DNA of 64,000 bases from Deinococcus sp. AB2017081 (lineage in GTDB: Bacteria; Deinococcota; Deinococci; Deinococcales; Deinococcaceae). The translations under genes and the position numbers were made by a program. The stretch lies in the NCBI RefSeq assembly GCF_034440735.1, contig NZ_CP140098.1, forward strand, positions 2,721,501-2,785,500, read 5' to 3'. The notes under the pieces were generated by a model. The model did no database searches and was not told the origin of the DNA. It saw nothing but the letters and a program-made list of their open reading frames with translations. Below are positions 9,118-17,193 of this stretch, one piece after another; position 1 is the first letter of the stretch; each line of letters starts with the position of its first letter.

Positions 9118-10464
9118 TCAGGGGGCCTGGGTGGTGTTTTCCTTGAGGGAGGGCGCGGCACCCCAGCTCGACAGCACCTCGGTCGAGATGTCCTTGAAAA
9201 TCGGGGCTGCCAGCTGGGCTCCGTGATAGTCGTGTTTGGCACCGTGCACCATCACGGCCACCGTCACGCGCGGGGCGGTGGACGGGAAGAATCCGGCGAA
9301 CACGCTGTCGTACAGCGTCGAGGAGTAGCGGCCATCCACGACGACCTGCGCCGTGCCGGTCTTGCCGGCGATCTCGTAGCCCTTGATGCCCGCCATACCG
9401 GGGATGCCTTCCTCGATGACCTTGCGGAGCATGTCGCGGGTCACGCGGGCCGTCTCGGGACGGAGCACCGTGCGCCGGTCGCCAGCCGTCCCCTCGATCA
9501 GGCGCGGCGACACGTAGGTGCCGTCGTTCGCCAGGGCGTTGTAGGCCGCGGCGAGCTGCAGCACCGTCGAACTCATCCCCTGTCCGAAGGCGTTGGTGGC
9601 GCGCACCAGATCGTCCCAGCGCCGCAGCGGCTGGAGCGAGCCCTTGGCACTGGGCACGGTCGGCATGTTCACGTAGGTGCCGAAGCCGTACGCGGTGAGG
9701 TAATCGCGCATCTTCTGCGGCGTGAAGGGTTCCACGATGTGGCTCATGCCCACATTGCTGCTGTACCGCAGGATGCCCTGGGTGGTCAGGCTGGGGGGGT
9801 GGTCGACTGCGTCGTTGATGACGCTGCCCCAGCGCCCGCCGACATGCCGGCGCATGGGCGTGCTGTAGGACGTGCCCGGCGTGGTCAGGCCCTCGTTCAG
9901 CGCGGCGGCCACGACGAGCCCCTTGATGGTGGAGCCCGGTTCGAAGACGTCCAGGAAGGGGCGGTTGCGGCGTGCCTCCTGCGGGTACGGCCGCCAGTCG
10001 TTCGGATCGAACGGCGGGTAGCTCGCCGCGGCCAGCACCTTCCCGGTGCGGGTATCGAGTACGACGACCGAGCCGTACTCGGCCTGGTGCTTGGGCACCG
10101 CCCGCGCCAGCGCCGACTCGGCTGCCGCCTGGATGCCGGTGTCGATGGTCAGTTTCAGATCCTGACCCGAGGCCAGCTCCCGGTCGAAGGCATACTCCAG
10201 CCCCTCGAGCCCCTGACTCTTGCCCAGGATACCCAGCACCTGCCCGGCCAGCTGGCCCTGCGGGTACAGCCGCCGGTCGCCCACACTGCGGGCGAGCACC
10301 TTGCCGTCAGCACTGACGATGCTGCCTCGCGCCTGCAACAGCTTCACCTTCACGCCCTGGGGGGTGCCCCATTCCAGCTGGGCGTACGCCCACACCAGGC
10401 TGAGGAACATCAGGGTGGCGATGAACTGCATGACGCGGGAACGGTTCCGGATCTTTACTTCCAC
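9118..10464 (-). CDS. ftsI: Peptidoglycan transpeptidase, FtsI/PBP2-type
   Basis: Protein of 448 residues. It has an N-terminal TM anchor (VMQFIATLMFLSLVWAYAQ) and a short dimerisation-like region with the conserved ARGSIVSADGKVLA. The transpeptidase domain has active-site motifs SxxK (GSTIK), SxN (SSN in RYSSNVGM) and KTGT (GKTGTAQ). It cross-links septal peptidoglycan at the division site. The GTG at 10464 overlaps the end of the upstream ftsL-like gene by 10 bp, and the position in the mraZ-rsmH-ftsL cluster supports FtsI rather than an elongation PBP. It is shorter than the roughly 580 residues of E. coli FtsI, mostly through a compact N-terminal domain. Confidence 0.92.
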   Translation of the reverse strand: MEVKIRNRSRVMQFIATLMFLSLVWAYAQLEWGTPQGVKVKLLQARGSIVSADGKVLARSVGDRRLYPQGQLAGQVLGILGKSQGLEGLEYAFDRELASGQDLKLTIDTGIQAAAESALARAVPKHQAEYGSVVVLDTRTGKVLAAASYPPFDPNDWRPYPQEARRNRPFLDVFEPGSTIKGLVVAAALNEGLTTPGTSYSTPMRRHVGGRWGSVINDAVDHPPSLTTQGILRYSSNVGMSHIVEPFTPQKMRDYLTAYGFGTYVNMPTVPSAKGSLQPLRRWDDLVRATNAFGQGMSSTVLQLAAAYNALANDGTYVSPRLIEGTAGDRRTVLRPETARVTRDMLRKVIEEGIPGMAGIKGYEIAGKTGTAQVVVDGRYSSTLYDSVFAGFFPSTAPRVTVAVMVHGAKHDYHGAQLAAPIFKDISTEVLSSWGAAPSLKENTTQAP

Positions 10465-10841
10465 TCGGTCCTGACCTCCACGGTACGGGGCGATGATGAC
10501 GGGGTGTCGGAAGCGCTGCCCGGACGGATCGCCGGGATGGTCTGACTGGTCTTGCCGGCCTCCGCAAAGCGGTGCATGCCGTTGGCGAAGGCCCATTGGC
10601 GGATCCGCTGCACGTTCGACAGCGACTGGATCTCCAGGGCCAGCTCCTCGCGCCGGCTCAGCAGCTGCCGTTCCTGCGCCACGGCCGCCCGCAGGGTGGG
10701 GCGCACGTCACGGTTGATGTAGCGCACCCCCACCAGCGCCAGCAGCAGCAGCAGGTAGATCAGCAGGTAGCGCAGTGCCCGCCCCCGCCACGTGCCGGGA
10801 CTGGTATCCAGCGTGGGCCAGTGCAGCCGCCGGCCGGTCAC
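10455..10841 (-). CDS. ftsL: FtsL-like division protein
   Basis: Protein of 128 residues with a short basic cytoplasmic head, one TM segment (about 24-40: YLLIYLLLLLALVGV), and a periplasmic heptad-like helix (VAQERQLLSRREELALEIQS). A Ser/Pro-rich tail follows. This is the classic FtsL shape; primary sequence is poorly conserved in the family, so the call rests on topology and on its place between rsmH and ftsI. FtsL bridges FtsB/FtsQ and activates FtsWI. The GTG start overlaps the rsmH stop (GTGA), and the stop overlaps the ftsI start, so the three are translationally coupled. Confidence 0.75.
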   Translation of the reverse strand: MTGRRLHWPTLDTSPGTWRGRALRYLLIYLLLLLALVGVRYINRDVRPTLRAAVAQERQLLSRREELALEIQSLSNVQRIRQWAFANGMHRFAEAGKTSQTIPAIRPGSASDTPSSSPRTVEVRTEWK

Positions 10842-11731
10842 AGGGCCGCCCCGGCCAGCCCGCGCCGTTCGGCTGCGCGGAGTTTTGCGCTGCGGGCACG
10901 CGGATTCTCCGCCTGCTCAGCCTCGGTCGCCACGACCGGACGCTTGGTCAATGGGCTGAGGATCTCGCTGCCCTGCATGAAGCGCTTCACGATGCGGTCT
11001 TCCAGAGAATGGAAGGAGATGACCGCCAGCCGCCCAGCGGGCCCCAGCAGCGCCTCTGCCCCGGCCAGACCGTCGCGCAGCGCTCCGAGTTCGTCGTTCA
11101 CATGGATGCGCAGCGCCTGGAACGACCGCCGCGCCGGATGGATGCCCTTGGAAAAGCCTGGATACGAGCGCTTGATGATGTCTGCGAGCTGCACGGTCGT
11201 CTCGATGGGGGTGCGCTCGCGGGCATACACGATGCCCCGCGCGATGCGGCGCGAGTGACGTTCCTCGCCGTACTCGTAGATGATCGCGGCGATCTCCTCC
11301 TCGGGATAGGTGTTCACGACGTCGGCGGCACTCTCGCCGGACTGGCTCATACGCATGTCCAGCGGGGCGTCGGTGTGGTACGAGAAGCCGCGACGGGTGT
11401 CGTCGAGCTGGAAGGAGCTGACGCCGATGTCGAGCAGCACGCCGTCGACGGCGCTCACGCCGGCCGCCGCGAGCAGCGCCCGCATGTCGCGGTAGTTGCC
11501 CTCCAGCACGGTCAGACCGGGCCGGGCGGCGGCGCGGGCACGCTCCAGCGCGTAGGGATCTTGATCGATGCCATACACTGTCGCGCCGGCATCGAGCAGC
11601 AGACCGGTATGCCCGGCCCCGCCGAGCGTGCCGTCAATGAACACCTTGCCCGGAGCGGGGGCCAGCGCCTCGATCACCTCGGCGGCGAGCACCGGCCGGT
11701 GGGTCAGGGGGGATGGAGTGGGATCGGTCAT
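10838..11731 (-). CDS. rsmH: 16S rRNA (cytosine1402-N4)-methyltransferase
   Basis: Protein of 297 residues. RsmH uses SAM to methylate N4 of C1402 in the decoding centre of 16S rRNA. Family motifs are intact: HRPVLAAEVIEAL at the N-terminus, DGTLGGAGHT for SAM binding, LDIGVSSFQLDD, GFSYHTDAPLDMRM and HPARRSFQALRIHVN, and ISFHSLEDRIVKRF near the C-terminus. ATG at 11731 is used; a GTG at 11743 would add four residues and sits 2 bp after the mraZ stop. It is the second gene of the division cluster, under MraZ control by position. Confidence 0.96.
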   Translation of the reverse strand: MTDPTPSPLTHRPVLAAEVIEALAPAPGKVFIDGTLGGAGHTGLLLDAGATVYGIDQDPYALERARAAARPGLTVLEGNYRDMRALLAAAGVSAVDGVLLDIGVSSFQLDDTRRGFSYHTDAPLDMRMSQSGESAADVVNTYPEEEIAAIIYEYGEERHSRRIARGIVYARERTPIETTVQLADIIKRSYPGFSKGIHPARRSFQALRIHVNDELGALRDGLAGAEALLGPAGRLAVISFHSLEDRIVKRFMQGSEILSPLTKRPVVATEAEQAENPRARSAKLRAAERRGLAGAAL

Positions 11732-11745
11732 GGAATCGGTCACGG

Positions 11746-12174
11746 TCAGGCCACGAAATTGCTGAGGAGTTCGGGTTTGGGCGGGTTGTCCTGCACGGCG
11801 GTGATGGCGGCTTCCCAGCGCGCGGGACTCCACAGTTCGAGCCGCCCCGGCGCTCCGGCCACGATCACGTCGCCGTCGAGTTGTGCGAAGGAACGCAGGG
11901 TCTGTGGGATGGACACGCGGCTCTGGTTGTCCAGCCGGGCCTTGTTCGCGCCGGAGTAGAAGAAGCGCACGAAGGATCGCGATTCGGCGTCGGTCAGGGG
12001 CAGGCCCTCGAGCTGTTCCTCCACGCGCCGCCAGCTCGCCAGCGGGAAGACGTACAGGCAGCCCTCCATCCCGCGCGTGAGGATCATCCCGTCCTCGACG
12101 AACTCGCGGAACGGTGGTGGCATGACCACACGTCCCTTGTCGTCGATGGTGTACGGGAACTCTCCGAACGGCAA
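11746..12174 (-). CDS. mraZ: Transcriptional regulator / division-cluster repressor MraZ
   Basis: Protein of 142 residues made of two SpoVT-AbrB-like repeats, each with the conserved D-K-G-R or N-x-x-R core: YTIDDKGRVVMPPPFR, and ARLDNQSRVSIPQTLR in the second half. MraZ forms a ring that binds repeated TGGG-type boxes upstream of the dcw cluster. The TTG at 12174 is preferred because AAAGGAG lies 5 bp upstream and the product then begins PFGEFPYTIDDKGR, like other MraZ proteins; a GTG at 12180 is the alternative, but it overlaps the ribosome site. It heads mraZ-rsmH-ftsL-ftsI. Confidence 0.93.
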   Translation of the reverse strand: MPFGEFPYTIDDKGRVVMPPPFREFVEDGMILTRGMEGCLYVFPLASWRRVEEQLEGLPLTDAESRSFVRFFYSGANKARLDNQSRVSIPQTLRSFAQLDGDVIVAGAPGRLELWSPARWEAAITAVQDNPPKPELLSNFVA

Positions 12175-12290
12175 CCTCACTCCTTTGCGTTCCCACTCCG
12201 TCCCACCAGACGTGGCGCGGAGCAGGCAGGCCGATCAGCCTGAAAAGGTGCATGAGGAACCGTTTCAGGCTGTTGCACGGAGTGTAACAA

Positions 12291-12320
12291 GCCCTACCAC
12301 GATTTACCACCCGTTCCCAC
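12291..12320 (-). promoter_or_regulatory. MraZ box: three 10-bp direct repeats
   Basis: On the minus strand three units GTGGGAACGG, GTGGTAAATC and GTGGTAGGGC follow one another with exactly 10-bp period. This matches the known MraZ target pattern of TGG(G/T)-type 5-mers separated by 5 bp. A possible -10 (TACACT) lies just downstream, so binding here would cover the -35 region of the mraZ promoter. An additional GTGGG lies further upstream (12358-12362). The rest of the 380-bp mraZ/DUF423 gap is rich in C-tracts and shows nothing else I can name. Confidence 0.75.
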
Positions 12321-12556
12321 GTTTTCCCCCGCTTTCCCCCGGAACCCGTCCCGTTTTCCCACTGGGTTCCCCCGGAGCGCCGAAGTGCAGCAGAGGGTGC
12401 GGAGCGGGCCGGAGTCACCGCAGTGCCGTCCCTGACGCATAAAGTACCACCTTCTGCGGTGGTTGGAGGCCGTGGGGAATGGGCTTCCACGCTGCTCCCC
12501 CACCCGGCCCCACCGGCAGGACGTTCCCACTCCCTCCCCCGACCTACCCTGCATGC

Positions 12557-12922
12557 ATGACTCCTGAGCCCCGTTTCTTTCCCGCCCTTCAGGCGGGTGC
12601 GGTACTCGCCGCACTCGGCGTCGCCCTCGGGGCCTTCGGTGCCCACGCCCTGAAATCACAGCTGACTGCCGAACTGCTGGCGAATTTCGAGACCGGCGTG
12701 CGCTACCAGATGTACGCCGCGCTGGCCCTGATCGCTCTGGGCAGCACCGGCCGCCCGCAGCGTGCCGGGCTGTGGCTCACGCTGGGGGCCGTGATCTTCA
12801 GCGGCAGCCTGTATGTTCTGGCGCTGAGCGGGGTGCGCTGGCTGGGGGCGATCACGCCCATCGGCGGCGTGCTGATGATCGGCGGCTTCGTGCTGGCGGC
12901 GCTGGACGCCCGGCGGGCATAA
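12557..12922 (+). CDS. DUF423 family membrane protein
   Basis: Protein of 121 residues with four TM segments, starting MTPEPRFFPALQAGAVLAAL. Family signatures visible are GALGVALGAFGAHAL-type sequence (here LGVALGAFGAHALKSQL), NFETGVRYQMYAALAL and ITPIGGVLMIGGFVLAAL. DUF423 proteins are small inner-membrane proteins of unknown role. The ATG at 12557 fits; upstream in-frame codons are low-quality. It shares a terminator with the convergent RNase P RNA gene. Confidence 0.88.
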   Translation: MTPEPRFFPALQAGAVLAALGVALGAFGAHALKSQLTAELLANFETGVRYQMYAALALIALGSTGRPQRAGLWLTLGAVIFSGSLYVLALSGVRWLGAITPIGGVLMIGGFVLAALDARRA

Positions 12923-12951
12923 CAGACCCCCGGCTTTCCGCCGGGGGTCTG
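12923..12951. terminator. Shared terminator of DUF423 gene and rnpB
   Basis: A 12-bp perfect stem, CAGACCCCCGGC at 12923-12934 with its complement at 12940-12951, directly after the DUF423 stop and directly after the 3' end of the leftward RNase P RNA gene. Confidence 0.75.
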
Positions 12952-12952
12952 G

Positions 12953-13395
<443 letters not shown>

Positions 13396-13478
13396 GAGGA
13401 TAGCGCAGATGGAAACCGGAGGATCAGGAATGACCAGACCTGCTGTCCGGTGCGTCTTTCCTTTCTCCGCCCCACTCC

Positions 13479-14237
13479 TCACCCCCAGCGTCTGCGCATG
13501 AGTTCCCAGTTCCTGTCCCAGTTGGGCGAGCCGGCCCCAGTGGGGCGCAGCAGGTCGGCCATGTCGTCCGGGCCGAGTTCGCGGTATTCCCCGACATCCA
13601 GATTGCCGAGCCACAGCCCGCCGGTGCGGTAGCGCATGAGGCGCACGACCGGGTGGCCGATCGCGGCGAGCATCCGGCGCACCTGACGCTTGCGGCCCTC
13701 GCCCAGCACGATGAACGCCCCGCCCGTGGCCGGGGACGCGCTGATGGCACGGGCCGGGCCGTCCGAGAGCGTGATGCCCTCGACCAGCGCGTCCAGCTCG
13801 TCGGCGGTGGGGTCGTGTTCCCCGTCGGTCCACGCGCGGTACGCCTTCTCGTGGCCGTAGCGGGGGTGCGTCAGGGTCAGGGTCAGGTCGCCGTCGGTGG
13901 TGAGGATCAGCAGGCCCTCGGAGTCGCGGTCGAGGCGGCCGACCGGGTGCAGGCCGGGCAGGGGCGGCATGGCGTCCAGCACGGTGCGGCGGCCGTACTC
14001 GTCGCTGGCGGTCGTGACGTACCCGGTGGTTTTGTACAGCGCGAAGGTGCGGGCCGGGGCACGCTCCAGCTCGATCAGCTGGCCGTCGACGCGGACGTCG
14101 TCGGCGTCGGTGACGGACTGGCCGAGCGTGGCGGTCACGCCGTTCACACTGACGCGCCCGGCGGTGATCATGGCCTCGGCCGCGCGGCGCGAGGCAATCC
14201 CCGCCCGGGCCAGACGCTTGTGCAGACGCTCGCTCAC
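13479..14237 (-). CDS. Pseudouridine synthase, RsuA/RluB/E/F family
   Basis: Protein of 252 residues. An N-terminal S4 RNA-binding domain (RLHKRLARAGIASRRAAEAMI, about 1-50) is followed by a catalytic domain with the family motif GRLDRDSEGLLILT; its first Asp is the nucleophile. Another conserved element is GRKRQVRRMLAAIGHPVVRLMR. It isomerises a uridine in rRNA (23S or 16S; the exact site cannot be told). GTG at 14237 overlaps the stop of the upstream membrane-protein gene in a GTGA arrangement, indicating one transcript. Confidence 0.9.
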   Translation of the reverse strand: MSERLHKRLARAGIASRRAAEAMITAGRVSVNGVTATLGQSVTDADDVRVDGQLIELERAPARTFALYKTTGYVTTASDEYGRRTVLDAMPPLPGLHPVGRLDRDSEGLLILTTDGDLTLTLTHPRYGHEKAYRAWTDGEHDPTADELDALVEGITLSDGPARAISASPATGGAFIVLGEGRKRQVRRMLAAIGHPVVRLMRYRTGGLWLGNLDVGEYRELGPDDMADLLRPTGAGSPNWDRNWELMRRRWG

Positions 14238-14608
14238 AGGCCCCGCCGCCGGACGGACGGATGGCTGACCACGGCGAGCACCGCCAGCACCGCCAGCACC
14301 GCCGCGACGCCCAGCAGCACCGTGCGAAGGGCGGCCGGCAGCACGCCGCCCTGGGCGATCACCGGCGGCAGCAGGGCCGCCACCAGCAGCAGGTTGCCGC
14401 CCACCAGCGCCCCGGTTCGCAGGGTGTCGGGCCGGGCACTGCCGGCCAGCGTGACCGCACCCCATGCGAGCACCACGCCCCCACTGGCGCGGGCCAGCCA
14501 CAGGGGAGCCACGCCCAGCAGCGCGGCGACCCCGGGCGGGAGGAAGTACAGGTACAGGCCGGTCAGCACGAAGAGCAGACCGGTGATGGCATAGACGGCA
14601 CGCAACAC
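14234..14608 (-). CDS. small four-helix membrane protein, unknown
   Basis: Protein of 124 residues, almost entirely hydrophobic, with about four TM segments: AVYAITGLLFVLTGLYLYFL, LARASGGVVLAWGAVTLA, TGALVGGNLLLVAALLPP and VLLGVAAVLAVLAVLAVV. No catalytic motif. GTG at 14608 is the only in-frame start close to the first TM segment, and it lies about 80 bp from the divergent truB start. Translation appears coupled to the downstream pseudouridine synthase. Function unknown. Confidence 0.65.
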   Translation of the reverse strand: MLRAVYAITGLLFVLTGLYLYFLPPGVAALLGVAPLWLARASGGVVLAWGAVTLAGSARPDTLRTGALVGGNLLLVAALLPPVIAQGGVLPAALRTVLLGVAAVLAVLAVLAVVSHPSVRRRGL

Positions 14609-14686
14609 GCCGATCAGTGTAGACCCGCACCGGACAGACCCACCGCCGCACCGGGGCAGACGATCCGCTCTGGTAGCCTCGGCCAC

Positions 14687-15622
14687 ATGCCGGTCATCGC
14701 CGTGGACAAACCCCTGAAGCTGACGTCGCACGACGTGGTCGACCGCACCCGCCGTGCCCGCCGGACGAAGCGCGTGGGGCACACCGGCACGCTCGATCCC
14801 CTGGCGACCGGCGTGCTGGTGCTCGCGGTGGACGACAGCACCAAGGTCGTGCAGTTCATGGAGGCCGACAGCAAGGACTATCTGGCGTGGGTGGCGCTGG
14901 GGGCCTCGACTGTCACGCTGGACGCCGAGGGGCCGGTGGACGTGACCGGGGACGTGCCACCGCTGGACGGGGAGGCCATCCGGGCCGTGCTCGCCACCTT
15001 CACCGGCCCACAGCAGCAGATTCCCCCGCAGTACTCGGCGATTCAGGTCGGCGGCGTGCGGGCCTACGCGGTGGCGCGAGCCGGCGGCGAGATCGAGTTG
15101 CCCGCCCGACCCGTGGTGATCCACGAGCTGGAACTGCTGGGCACCTTCCCCAGCGTGCAGGCCGCGCCGCGCACCTTCTCCCCCACCCCGGACGGCTGGG
15201 CGCCGGACGACGCCGGACGGACGTTCACGCTGCCCGAGCCGCTGGGCGAGCACCCCACGCTGCTGCTCCGGGCGCGGGTCGGCAGCGGCACATACCTGCG
15301 CTCGCTGGCCCGCGACGTGGGCGCGGCACTGGGCGTGCCCGCGCATCTGGCCGGACTGGTGCGCACCCGCGTGGGCCGCCACCACCTTCAGGACACCGTG
15401 CCCCTGGATGCCGTGCAGGACGCGACCGGCCTGGACGATCTGGACGCGCTGGAGTTTCCCCGCATCGAGGCCGGTGCCGCGCTGGCCCTGCACCTGCGCC
15501 AGGGCAAGCGCCCCACGCACCCGGCCGTGGGCCGCCACGTGGTCACGCTGGACGGCGCGCTGGTCGCCGTGGTGGACGGTGACGGTCAGACGCTGAAAGT
15601 CGTCCGGGCGTGGGCCGGCTGA
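14687..15622 (+). CDS. truB: tRNA pseudouridine(55) synthase
   Basis: Protein of 311 residues. TruB converts U55 in the T-loop of tRNA to pseudouridine. Motifs: VDKPLKLTSHDVVDRTRR, the catalytic GTLDPLATGVLVLAV with the nucleophilic Asp, QQQIPPQYSAIQVGGVRAYAVAR, and RVGSGTYLRSLARDVGAALG. The start ATG begins the conserved sequence MPVIAVDKP. Length is normal. The gene stands alone; the usual rbfA/infB neighbours are absent. Confidence 0.95.
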   Translation: MPVIAVDKPLKLTSHDVVDRTRRARRTKRVGHTGTLDPLATGVLVLAVDDSTKVVQFMEADSKDYLAWVALGASTVTLDAEGPVDVTGDVPPLDGEAIRAVLATFTGPQQQIPPQYSAIQVGGVRAYAVARAGGEIELPARPVVIHELELLGTFPSVQAAPRTFSPTPDGWAPDDAGRTFTLPEPLGEHPTLLLRARVGSGTYLRSLARDVGAALGVPAHLAGLVRTRVGRHHLQDTVPLDAVQDATGLDDLDALEFPRIEAGAALALHLRQGKRPTHPAVGRHVVTLDGALVAVVDGDGQTLKVVRAWAG

Positions 15623-15728
15623 CCCCGCACCCGGACGATCGGCCCTTTCCGGGCAGCCGTGCGGCGGGATAGGGTGGATCACCGACAACGCAGCAGCAGT
15701 CACGACGAACGAGTCATTCGGGAGGCGC

Positions 15729-16856
15729 ATGGCAGCAGTGGTGGGAGTGGTGGTCAGTGACGATCCGGCCGAGCGCCGGGTGCCGGTGGTGCCAGACGTG
15801 GCCCGCAGACTGGCCGGGCTGGGCGCAGCGGTCGTGATGCAGCGTGGTGCGGCGGCCCGTGCGCCCTTCGCGGAAGATGCCTACCCGGACGTGACGTGGG
15901 TGGATTCGGCGGCCGAGGTGCTGGCCTGCGCCGACCTGATGTGGACGCTGGGGCCGCCACCAGACGAGGTGCTGGCCCGGCTGCGGCCCGGGAGCGTGCT
16001 GCTGGGGCTGCTCCAGCCGTACGGCAGTGCGGCGCGGGTGCAGGCCCTGACCGACCGGGGAATCACAGCCTTCGCCATGGAGCTGCTGCCGCGGATCTCA
16101 CGGGCCCAGGCGATGGACGTGCTGTCGTCGCAGGGGGCGGCCAGCGGGTACCAGGGGGCCCTGATCGCGGCGTCGCTGGCCCCGAAGTTCTTCCCGATGC
16201 TCACCTACGCGGCCGGCACCATCCGGCCGGCGCGGGCGCTGGTGGTGGGGGCCGGTGTGGCTGGCCTCCAGGCGATTGCCACGGCGCGGCGCCTGGGGGC
16301 GGTCGTGTCGGCCTACGACGTGCGGCCCGAGACCCGGGAACAGATCGAGTCGCTGGGCGCGAGGTTCGTCGATACCGGCGTGAGCGCGGCCGGCACCGGC
16401 GGCTATGCCCGTGAACTGACCGAGGGCGAGGTCGCCGCCCAGGCGCAGAAGCTCGCGCGGGCGGTGGCCGACAGCGATGTGGTGATCACGACGGCGGCCA
16501 TTCCCGGCCGCCGCGCTCCGGTGATCGTCACGGGGGCCATGCTCGCGGGCATGGCCCCCGGCTCGGTGGTGGTGGATCTCGCGGCCGAGACCGGCGGCAA
16601 CGTCGAGGGCACCGTGGCCGATCAGGAGGTCGTGCTGGGCGGCGTGCGCGTGGTCGGCCCCACCCACGTGCCGTCGCGGATGCCGGTGCACACCTCCGAG
16701 ATGTATGCGAAGAACCTGCTGAACTTCATCGCTCCGGCCCTGGCCGGCGGCGCGCTGAATCTCGACTGGAACGACGAGGTCATCGCCGGCACGGCGCTCA
16801 CGCACGCGGGGCGGGTCGTTCATGACCGCGTCCGCCAGACCCTGAACCTGACCTGA
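15729..16856 (+). CDS. pntA: NAD(P) transhydrogenase subunit alpha, soluble part (PntA-1)
   Basis: Protein of 375 residues forming the NAD(H)-binding dI domain of proton-translocating transhydrogenase. Visible: ERRVPVVPDVARRLAGLGA at the N-terminus, RISRAQAMDVLSSQGAASGY, and the Rossmann motif VVGAGVAGLQAIATARRLGA. RAPVIVTGAMLAGMAPGSVVVDLAAE and the NVEGT loop follow. This split-gene form is usual in Thermus/Deinococcus and alpha-proteobacteria. GGGAGG lies upstream of the ATG. First of three co-directional genes with 20- and 2-bp gaps. Confidence 0.93.
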   Translation: MAAVVGVVVSDDPAERRVPVVPDVARRLAGLGAAVVMQRGAAARAPFAEDAYPDVTWVDSAAEVLACADLMWTLGPPPDEVLARLRPGSVLLGLLQPYGSAARVQALTDRGITAFAMELLPRISRAQAMDVLSSQGAASGYQGALIAASLAPKFFPMLTYAAGTIRPARALVVGAGVAGLQAIATARRLGAVVSAYDVRPETREQIESLGARFVDTGVSAAGTGGYARELTEGEVAAQAQKLARAVADSDVVITTAAIPGRRAPVIVTGAMLAGMAPGSVVVDLAAETGGNVEGTVADQEVVLGGVRVVGPTHVPSRMPVHTSEMYAKNLLNFIAPALAGGALNLDWNDEVIAGTALTHAGRVVHDRVRQTLNLT

Positions 16857-16876
16857 TCTCCCTGGAGGACACCGGA

Positions 16877-17191
16877 ATGGATCTGTTCTACCTGTACATC
16901 TTCATGCTGGCCGCCATCACCGGCTACGAGGTGATCGCGCGGGTGCCGGTGATCCTGCACACGCCGCTGATGTCCGGCTCGAACTTCGTGCACGGCGTGG
17001 TGCTGGTCGGTGCTATGGTCGCGCTGGGGCACGCCGTCACCCCCCTGGAACAGACCATCGGCTTCGTTGCGGTGCTGCTGGGCGCGGCGAACGCGGCAGG
17101 CGGCTACGTGGTCACCGAGCGGATGCTGGCGATGTTCCGCAGCGACCGGCCTACAGCCTCCGCCATGCCGGATGCGGAACGCGTGAAGTAG
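16877..17191 (+). CDS. NAD(P) transhydrogenase subunit alpha, membrane part (PntA-2)
   Basis: Protein of 104 residues with about three TM segments, containing the conserved GYEVIARVPVILHTPLMSGSNFVHGVVLVGAM stretch (residues about 16-45) of the transhydrogenase dII domain. It completes the alpha subunit and forms part of the proton channel. GGAGGACACCGG precedes the ATG. It ends 2 bp before the beta-subunit gene, so translation is coupled. Confidence 0.92.
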   Translation: MDLFYLYIFMLAAITGYEVIARVPVILHTPLMSGSNFVHGVVLVGAMVALGHAVTPLEQTIGFVAVLLGAANAAGGYVVTERMLAMFRSDRPTASAMPDAERVK

Positions 17192-17193
17192 GC

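Noticed and set aside
8856..9242. Minus-strand ORF with a Cys-rich segment (CESC, CPEDFGC and so on)
   Set aside because: It runs through the end of ftsI and a hairpin, has no ribosome site, and its N-terminal half is an antisense shadow. The Cys pattern comes from an inverted, repeat-like DNA stretch.
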